Assembly: GCA_900073065.1 (NCBI GenBank)
Contig: FJOG01000005.1
Span: 1,648,344-1,712,343, forward strand
Direction: 5' to 3'
Length of the DNA stretch: 64,000 bases
Source of the DNA: Phialocephala subalpina
Lineage: Eukaryota > Ascomycota > Leotiomycetes > Helotiales > Mollisiaceae
Under the pieces are notes generated by a model, which saw nothing but the letters and a program-made list of their open reading frames with translations, was not told the DNA's origin and ran no database searches. Positions 57,423 through 64,000 of this stretch are shown here, piece after piece. How positions within the stretch are numbered: position 1 is the stretch's first letter; the number at the start of each line of letters is the position of its first letter. Both the position numbers and the translations under genes were made by a program.

Positions 57423-60030
57423 CTACGTAACACTAAACAAAACGCTCCCTTCATCAACCGCGTCGCCTATCTTGAACATGCCCTTGAATGTACCCGCAAC
57501 CGTAGCCAAAACCTTCATTTCCATCTTCATGCTCTCCACAATCATGCCCACCTGACCAACTTCAATGTGCTCTCCATCCTTGCCCACCACATCCAGAACC
57601 CTACATGGCATCGGCGCCTTCGCATTCTTGTCCGCCAGCGCCGCCTGCTCTTCACTACTCCCCCTCAAGCTCTCCCCATAGTTCAGCAGCGAGGGGAAAA
57701 CCCGGAACTCGACGTGCGTTCCTAGAGCGGGGATGTGCGCGTATATGGTTTGGTATGCACCTGCATCGTGGCTCTTGTTGGTGCTGGAGGACGAGGTGTA
57801 GATTGTTTGGTGGGTGAGGTCGGTTGTGAGGAGGAGGTCGTGGAGATCGTAGTATGCGTTGTTTGGGCCGGGGGCTGTGTGGCTTTTGATGGTACGGAGA
57901 GAGACTTTGTGTGATACGGCGCTGCTACCCTTTGACTTCAGGCTTCGGATTTGGGCACTGATGGCGTTATAGTCCAGAGCCAACTGCAAGCCTGGCTTCC
58001 TTTCTTCTGCTGTAGGGGCCGTGGATTCAACGTTCTGGGCTAGTGGAGCAATGTTGACGCTTTGGGGGGTGTTGAGCTCGAGTTCCGCAGCCGGCCATTC
58101 CACAATGAGCGTCTCGGAATACTGGCCTTGGATCTGAATGATATCTGCAGTAACATTTGCCGTGTCTGCTTTCTGGTTCCGGTATCCGGGTCGGATCGAT
58201 GAAAACGCGCTCCTTTTCCCATACCCACTCTGCGTAGACAGCGTTTGCCGCCGAAGCAGCGAAGGCGCAAAAGAGAGTTGATTCAGCAATGCGGGAACGT
58301 CCGCGGTATAGGGGTTCTTGAGAAGTTCCTCCATCAGTTCTGGAATGAAGCTGGTGGAGTATGCAGGATCGGCGAAGCTGGGATGGGCGAGGCAGGATTG
58401 AAGGAAGGCTTGGTTGCTTCTGATGCCAATACAGACGGTGTTGGCGAGCATCTTGAGCATCTTTGCTATGGCCTGCGCTCTCGTCGGTGCCCAAACTACA
58501 ATCTTCGCGATGAGGGAGTCGAAATAGATGGAGACCTCGGACCCGGTCTGGATGCCTGTCTCGAATCGCACATTTTGTGTTTGGGATAGGGGCAGGATTT
58601 CGGACGCGGGTGTCCAACGTTGGATAACGCCTAGGTCGGGCAAGAAATCACGCAAGGGGTCTTCAGCACAGAGTCGGACTTCAATCGCGTGTCCAACCTG
58701 TGGAGGACTGCCATTCTCGAAATACTCAAGGTCGTCAAGCTTGCCACCGCTCGCAGCGTAGATCTGTAGCGCCACAATATCTAGACCTACTGTCTCCTCG
58801 GTAATGGGATGCTCGACCTGAATCCGGGTATTCACCTCGAGGAAAAAGAACTCCGCCGTTTCGACATCGATGATAAACTCCACTGTCCCAGCACTCTCAT
58901 ACTTTAACAGATCACCAATCGAAATAGCAGTTTCGCTCATCCTACTCCGAAGCTCGGCGGACAGCCATGGCGACGGAGCTTCTTCGATGACCTTCTGATG
59001 CCGTCGTTGAATAGAGCATTCCCTGTCCAACAACGAAACCACAACGCCGTGTCGATCGCCAAAAATCTGCATCTCGACATGCTTGCTACGCTGAATGTAG
59101 CGTTCAAGAATGCAGTCCGCGGAGCCAAATGACCTCGTGGCTTCAGATTGTGCTCTGGTGAGCTCGGCTTCAAGCTGGTCTCTGTGGTGCACGATCCTCA
59201 TTCCCTTCCCACCACCTCCTGCCGATGCCTTGATCAGGATAGGGAATCCGATGCGGTCAGCCTCTACGAGCAATCTCTCAATGCTCTGCTCAGAACCATT
59301 GTAGCCAGGAATGAGAGGGATGTGCGTTGCATTATTGGCGAGGTACTCCTTTGCGAGGCGTTTGTCACCGAGAACGGCCATGCTGTTCGCTGTTGGGCCG
59401 AGGAATAGGATGCCAGCTTCCGTAACACGCTTTGAGAACTCGGGGTTCTCGCTGAGGTACCCATATCCAGGGTGAACCGCGTCAGCTTTGTGCAGAAGTG
59501 CTGTTTTGATGAGGAGGTCGATGTTTTGGTGGGGGTTGCCATCAGGACTGTCTACCGCGCCTAGGAGAACGGATTGGTCTGCTTGCTTCACATGCAAAGA
59601 CTGAGCGTCCCTTTGGATTAATTAGCATATTTAAATTGAAATAAGGAATGAGATAGATGCATGGGATCACCTACGGTTCTGTGTATACTGCAATGGAGGT
59701 AATGTTGAGTTTCCGACATGTTGCAATAACTCTGCAAGCTATCTCGCCACGATTGGCAATCAGCACTCTCTTGACCACAGGGTCTCCATTGGCATCTGTC
59801 AACTGATCGCAAAGCCTTTCTGGTAGCTTTCGAGGGTTGGATCTCGGGGTCGTCGACGCGGTGTCCCGGGAATCACGAACGTTGGGCGACATGATGGTAG
59901 CAGTGTAGCGAGCAGCACCCACCGTCCTGGTCTTCAAGGTGATAATAGGTTTCTGAATACATGCATCAATCAATGCATGATATTGGCGGCCTTGCCTCGG
60001 TCGGGATAATGTTCTTGGTTTGATCTGCAT
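57423..60030 (-). CDS. 3-methylcrotonyl-CoA carboxylase-type alpha subunit (biotin carboxylase plus BCCP), up to 847 aa
   Basis: Exon 1 60030-59675, 64-nt intron, exon 2 59610-57423. Biotin-carboxylase motifs: [43 protein letters not shown] (ATP-grasp), [28 protein letters not shown]. The biotinyl domain at the C-terminus has [10 protein letters not shown], with the biotinylated Lys at about 814. It carboxylates biotin for the beta subunit at 50177-52320. Starting at ATG 60030 gives an Arg-rich, acid-poor leader ([18 protein letters not shown]) that resembles a mitochondrial presequence; an in-frame ATG at 59892 ([10 protein letters not shown]) would remove it, giving 801 residues. No PTS1 is present. 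Longer than usual MCC alpha because of the leader and a long linker before the biotinyl domain. Confidence 0.9.
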
Positions 60031-60313
60031 GGAGGTCGGCTTGGGTCCACGGTCCGCCACGGTCCGGACCGACCGTCTTGCGCAGCCAAGGATGGTGATG
60101 GGCCATCCGTACACCCTCGATCTCGCTTCCGGTCTACTCTACATCCCGAATGACGCCAGAGTATCTGCTCTGTTGTGCCTTTCCGGGGAAGAAATCTGGG
60201 GTAGCTGTCGTTGTCGTCTCGCCATTGTCATAGTTTGAATTTAACTTGTTGTCTTGTGGAGTTTCCATTTTGTTACGATCCAAGCCAGATCAGACAGAAA
60301 CCTTGATCCGAAC
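60031..60313. promoter_or_regulatory. Bidirectional promoter with clustered CGGTCCG elements
   Basis: 283 bp between the carboxylase alpha (-) and the lyase-hydratase fusion (+). CGGTCCG at 60050-60056 and a 12-bp palindrome CGGTCCGGACCG at 60060-60071 lie close to the alpha-subunit start, followed by another ACCG. The same half-sites occur in the other two cluster promoters. Confidence 0.6.
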
Positions 60314-62123
60314 ATGTCGGTCAAGATAGTCGAAGTGGCCCCTCGCGATGGCCTCCAAAACATCTCTCAGATTGTCCCAACAAACACAAAAGTCGAATTG
60401 ATCGAAAGGCTCGCCGCTGCAGGGCTGAAGACAATCGAAGCAACTTCATTCGTCTCGCCTCGATGGGTCCCTCAATTAGCTGACGCGAAACAAGTCCTCC
60501 AACGCATCCAGCCAAGGACCCGATCAAATGTTTGTCTTCCGGTGCTTGTTCCTAATGTCCAAGGGCTGGAATTGGCGCATCGAAGCGCTGTTGATGAGGT
60601 CGCTGTGTTCGTGTCGGCGACTGAAGGCTTCAGCAAGAAGAATATCAACTGTACGGTCGATGAGTCCCTGATACGCGTCAAGAAGGTGATCGAAGCTGCG
60701 AAACCCTTGGGAATTAGAGTGAGAGGGTGAGTTCTCCCGAAGAATCAAGCCGGGCCTCTAGTACATTCTGACACTTCAAAGATATGTCTCGTGCATCTTT
60801 TGCGATCCATACGACGGCCCCACCACACCACAGCAAGTTCGAAAAGTCACGCAGTTCCTGCTGGATGCGGGCTGTTATGAGGTCAGCTTGGGCGACACGT
60901 TGGGGGTGGGAACTCCTACCGATGTGCAGACGCTCTACGGCGACTTGCTCAAGTTTGTGCCCAAAGAACGACTGGCAGGTCATTTCCATGATACGTATGG
61001 ACAAGCAATTGCCAATGTTGTTAAAAGCTACGACATGGGCATCAGAACCTTTGATAGCAGCATCGCTGGGCTGGGAGGCTGCCCATTTGCCAAAGGTGCA
61101 AAGGGAAATCTTGCGACTGAGGATCTGGTCTATACGCTCAATAAAATGGGTGTATCGACAGGAGTCAATCTCGATAAACTCGTCACAACTGGCACTTGGA
61201 TATCGGGGCAATTAGGACTGCCAAATGGAAGTCGCGCCGGAGCTGCTTTGGCATCACAAACTCAAGTCCAAATTTCAAAAACCCCATCTTCTGTCAAGTC
61301 TCCCCCCCGAAAGTGGGAACCGGTTGAATCAACGGCGGAATTCTCGGTGCAGCGCAGTCGAGCGGATGTAAAGATCACTCTTACACGCCCCGGAAACGGC
61401 AATGCTCTGACGAAAGGAATGCTGCAAGGTCTCACTCGTATAGTCGAACAGCTTTCAAAAGACAGCACGGTTTTTCGAATACTTTTCAGTGCCCAGGGCA
61501 AATACTACTGTTCTGGGATGGACCTCAGGACGCCTATCCAGCCTGAGGAGCAGTTTGAACTTCTGCGACGGCTGTTTGAAGCAATAGACCAGTGTCCGCA
61601 AACCACTATAGCGCTCATTAACGGCCCATGCTTTGGGGGCGGCGTTGGTCTTGCTTTCGTGTGTGATTTGAGAATCGCCAGCTCAACTGCGGCTTTCAAG
61701 CTCAGCGAAGTCCGACTTGGCCTCTGTCCTGCGGTTATTTCGAAGTATGTCATCCGGGAATGGGGCTTGAGCCTTGCCCGAGCGGCAATGTTGACGGCGA
61801 GAGAGGTTTCTGCGTCTGAATTATTAGGTGTTCAGGCTGTGCAAAAGGTTGTTGATAGTCGCTCTTTGGATGCTGCCGAAGCGGAGATATTAGACCAGCT
61901 TCGATTTTCAGCGCCGCGCGTCTCGGCTCTTTGTAAAGAGTTGGTGAATGCTGCGTGGATAGATCCTGGCGGCGAGAGGCAGGCGAAAACGATCAGGAGT
62001 GCGTTTGATAGGATGATGGCAAACGGCTCGGAATCTCAGATTGGCCTCGAGCAGTTTCGGAAGGGTGTCAAAGGTGTTGATTGGGCCACCTTGGGAGAAG
62101 AGCCTGTTAGGAGCAAGCTTTGA
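60314..62123 (+). CDS. HMG-CoA lyase / enoyl-CoA hydratase fusion with PTS1 (SKL), 584 aa
   Basis: Exon 1 60314-60726, 55-nt intron, exon 2 60782-62123. Residues 1-295 are a complete HMG-CoA lyase: EVAPRDGLQNISQIVP, FCDPYDGPTTPQQV, HFHDTYGQAIANV (His205 and His207 as metal ligands) and the flexible Cys loop AGLGGCPFAKGAKGNLATED with Cys238. A 30-residue linker leads to a crotonase-fold domain (about 325-584): NALTKGMLQGLTRIVEQL, GKYYCSGMDL and NGPCFGGGVGLAFVCDLRIA form the oxyanion hole; LSEVRLGLCP carries a candidate acid. A 3-methylglutaconyl-CoA hydratase makes the substrate that the lyase cleaves, so the fusion joins consecutive steps. There is no mitochondrial presequence; the C-terminus is VRSKL (PTS1). 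Confidence 0.92.
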
Positions 62124-62464
62124 AATTTCAATCAAATCATAATGACTAGAGAGAGCCTACTGGGGCTGTTGAGTCTCACTTGAGCTTGAATTGCACACCC
62201 AGGCTTCCTTGGGCAAGATTTCTTCGCGCTGATTTTCGATAAGAATACTTGGGATGCGGAGGGATGGAATATAAGGACATGCCCAAAGTGTTCCCCTACG
62301 ATCACGGCCAGTTTTCTGCTTTCCCGAAGAAATACAACTGGAAGCCCGCTAGAACAGTTTGGGAAGTCTGCGACTATGGTGACAGGTGGAAAACATTAAA
62401 CCATTATAACCCGTTCCTAAACGTATTTGACAAACGCTTCTATATATTCCGCCCTCGGAATTAA
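62124..62464. other. Edge of AT-rich DNA with a 66-codon ORF
   Basis: An ORF from ATG 62264 to 62464 encodes a Trp/Tyr/Lys-rich peptide (PKVFPYDHGQFSAFPKKYNW, then RTVWEVCDYGDRWKTL). It has reasonable codon use compared with the AT-rich DNA that follows, but no family is recognised. It may be a small gene or a transposon remnant. Confidence 0.25.
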
Positions 62465-63240
62465 CTTTCAGATTACCTTTAAAATACACGAAGGAACAAA
62501 TCTCGTTTCTATATAAATTATTATAAAGAATACGACTTTTTTTAAATATTAATTTCGATAAAATAATAAATATCCTTAAAAATAAGCTTTTATAAGATAA
62601 TAAGTATTATTTCGTCAATTATCCAAGTAATAAATATATAAGGAGTTTTAATATTAACGGAAATATATACCAAATTTATATTATATAAAAAAGGAAAAAG
62701 AATAATTATTATAACCTTGGTATAAAATTGAACCCTTTGGATTATATTCTCAAAAGTTCGTAAAATTTATACTTTAAATATTAAAAATATATAACTTTTA
62801 TTATATATATAAAAATTAATCTTTTTAATTTTTTTCTTTTAATTTATTCTTTTTATATAAATAATTAATTATTATAAGGATTAATATAAACTTTTCCAAG
62901 GGAAAATATTATATAAAAAATAAATTAAAAATAAAATAATTGATTTTCTTAAATTTTAATAAGAATACTAAATATAATTCTTTGATTAATTTATTTAAAA
63001 AAAATTTCTTTTATATAATTCTTAGTAATTTTTAATTAAAAATATTAAAATTTTAATTTGTTTATAAAAATATTATGATTTTATTTTTCGTTCAAATAAA
63101 ATTTAATATAATTTATATTTTGTAAAAAAAAAATTTTTTCTTATTTTTATATTTTAGTATTTTATTTCGTAAATTTTATAAAAATATTTTTATAAAGAAT
63201 AAATTTTTATTTATTTAATAATATACTTTTTAAATTAAAA
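62465..63240. other. Very AT-rich block, likely RIP-mutated repeat DNA
   Basis: Nearly all A and T with long TAATA/TTTAT runs, no ORFs. This is typical of AT isochores formed by repeat-induced point mutation in ascomycetes. No element can be identified. Confidence 0.7.
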
Positions 63241-63740
63241 TGCTTCTCTCGTTCCGAAAAAAAGGGGTCCCGTCCGCTCTAATTGGCTCGACAAGCGAGC
63301 CAGCAAACGGCTCCCTTTCTTCCTTTACTCGACGCGCATTTTGCTCCGCAGGCCTCGCAAGGGCGCCCTTGCGGGGGGCTATAGCTCTCTCTTCCTAATT
63401 TCAAGTCAAAACCTCTCAATTTTGAGATTGCTAAAGAGTATAGAAGTAATAGGTTTTGAGGAGAGTAAAGCAGCTCGCGATAATTACTCCAAAGCCTCAA
63501 AATATTTTAAGGGGATATCCTTTGGGATCCTCGGCCTATATCTACGTAGTAATCGATTCAAATACCAAGGGGAGACTCCCTGGGACCCCTTTTAAGAGCT
63601 GCGTAGCTATAGAGTTATAAAGAGAGTAAGATTTTGGTGTTCTAGCGTTTGGTGCTCTAGCGTCTAATGGCCTTAGTACCTTAAGCAGAAACGTACTTAG
63701 GAGGTTTTGCGATCGCAATTTGTAGCGCGCGATCACTTAT
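63241..63740. other. GC island inside the AT-rich block
   Basis: About 500 bp of mixed composition with sharp boundaries. It holds an inverted repeat GGCTCG...CGAGCC (63286-63302), a perfect 18-bp palindrome CGCAAGGGCGCCCTTGCG (63356-63373) and an imperfect direct repeat of GGTGTTCTAGCGT (about 63633-63662). No protein or RNA family recognised; probably a less-mutated repeat remnant. Confidence 0.4.
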
Positions 63741-64000
63741 TAATTAATAACGTAATAACGGATTAATAAATTTATTTAAAATTTAAAATATAAATATATT
63801 TAATTAAATTTTAATTTATTTATAAGTTTTATATAATTTATATAAAAAATTATATTAATTCTTAATATATAAATAAAAAGAAAATTTTAATATTTTTGGC
63901 GATTATTTTCTTTGATATTACGTACTAAAAATATTCTTTTTATTAATTAGAAAATTATATTTAATATTTTTATTGAAATTTAGAAATATTATTTATTTTT
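63741..64000. other. AT-rich block continuing to the window edge
   Basis: Same composition as 62465-63240; nothing else visible. Confidence 0.7.

Noticed and set aside
63279..63736. Minus-strand ORFs in the GC island, one Cys-rich
   Set aside because: Short, no known zinc-binding spacing, bounded by AT-rich DNA; more likely repeat remnant than gene.

Overview
The window is nuclear DNA of a filamentous ascomycete (Pezizomycotina). The evidence is short introns of 41-132 nt with GTATGT/GTAAGT donors, CTAAC/CTGAC branch sites and CAG/TAG acceptors; fungal-specific families (Zn2Cys6 plus fungal_trans regulator, Clr5-TPR protein, tannase/feruloyl esterase, FAF1, HIS6); and AT-rich blocks that look like RIP-mutated DNA. 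Leotiomycetes is a reasonable guess but cannot be proven from sequence alone. There is one assembly gap (47046-47564). I saw no tRNA, rRNA or CRISPR.

Left part (1-20 kb): at least seven members of one unrecognised family, on both strands. Each has an N-terminal coiled coil and a divergent C-terminal domain whose clearest signature is R-x-R-x-(F/L)-E, then about 15-30 residues, then G-N-x-A-x-H-x-G-x-x-x-A-D. Some copies are intact (2189-3424, 4415-5705, 14143-14781, 18232-19989), some are damaged (246-1357, 7419-8675, possibly 15432-16543), and a relic may lie at 17040-17590. Interleaved with them are a secreted germin-like cupin, the histidine gene HIS6, the ribosome-assembly factor FAF1, a 26-codon spliced ORF and a perfect 250-bp tandem duplication.

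Middle part (20-47 kb): an aquaporin with the NPARC motif of X-intrinsic proteins, a C2H2 zinc-finger gene broken by one in-frame TGA, a Myb-like relic, a Clr5-TPR protein, a small-protein gene behind a promoter with six copies of CAAAAGTCC(C/T), a 1965-aa DH/PH (RhoGEF-like) protein, a caspase-fold protein, a chimeric relic of an alpha-rhamnosidase start and a sugar-permease end, and a tannase-family esterase.

Right part (47.8-62.1 kb): the most interesting region is a compact catabolic cluster. It holds an acyl-CoA synthetase, a biotin-dependent carboxylase beta subunit, an acyl-CoA dehydrogenase, a Zn2Cys6 regulator, the carboxylase alpha subunit, and an HMG-CoA lyase fused to an enoyl-CoA hydratase. 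Together these could activate a 3-methyl-branched acid, desaturate it, carboxylate it, hydrate it and cleave it, which is the chemistry of leucine/isovalerate degradation and of the bacterial liu/atu systems. Two of the proteins end in SKL, one in ARL and one in ARI, and none of those four has an obvious mitochondrial presequence. This suggests a peroxisomal version of a pathway normally described as mitochondrial. CGGTCCG/CGGACCG elements, including an 18-bp perfect palindrome, lie in all three divergent promoter regions and are candidate sites for the cluster regulator. The window ends in very AT-rich DNA with a small GC island.
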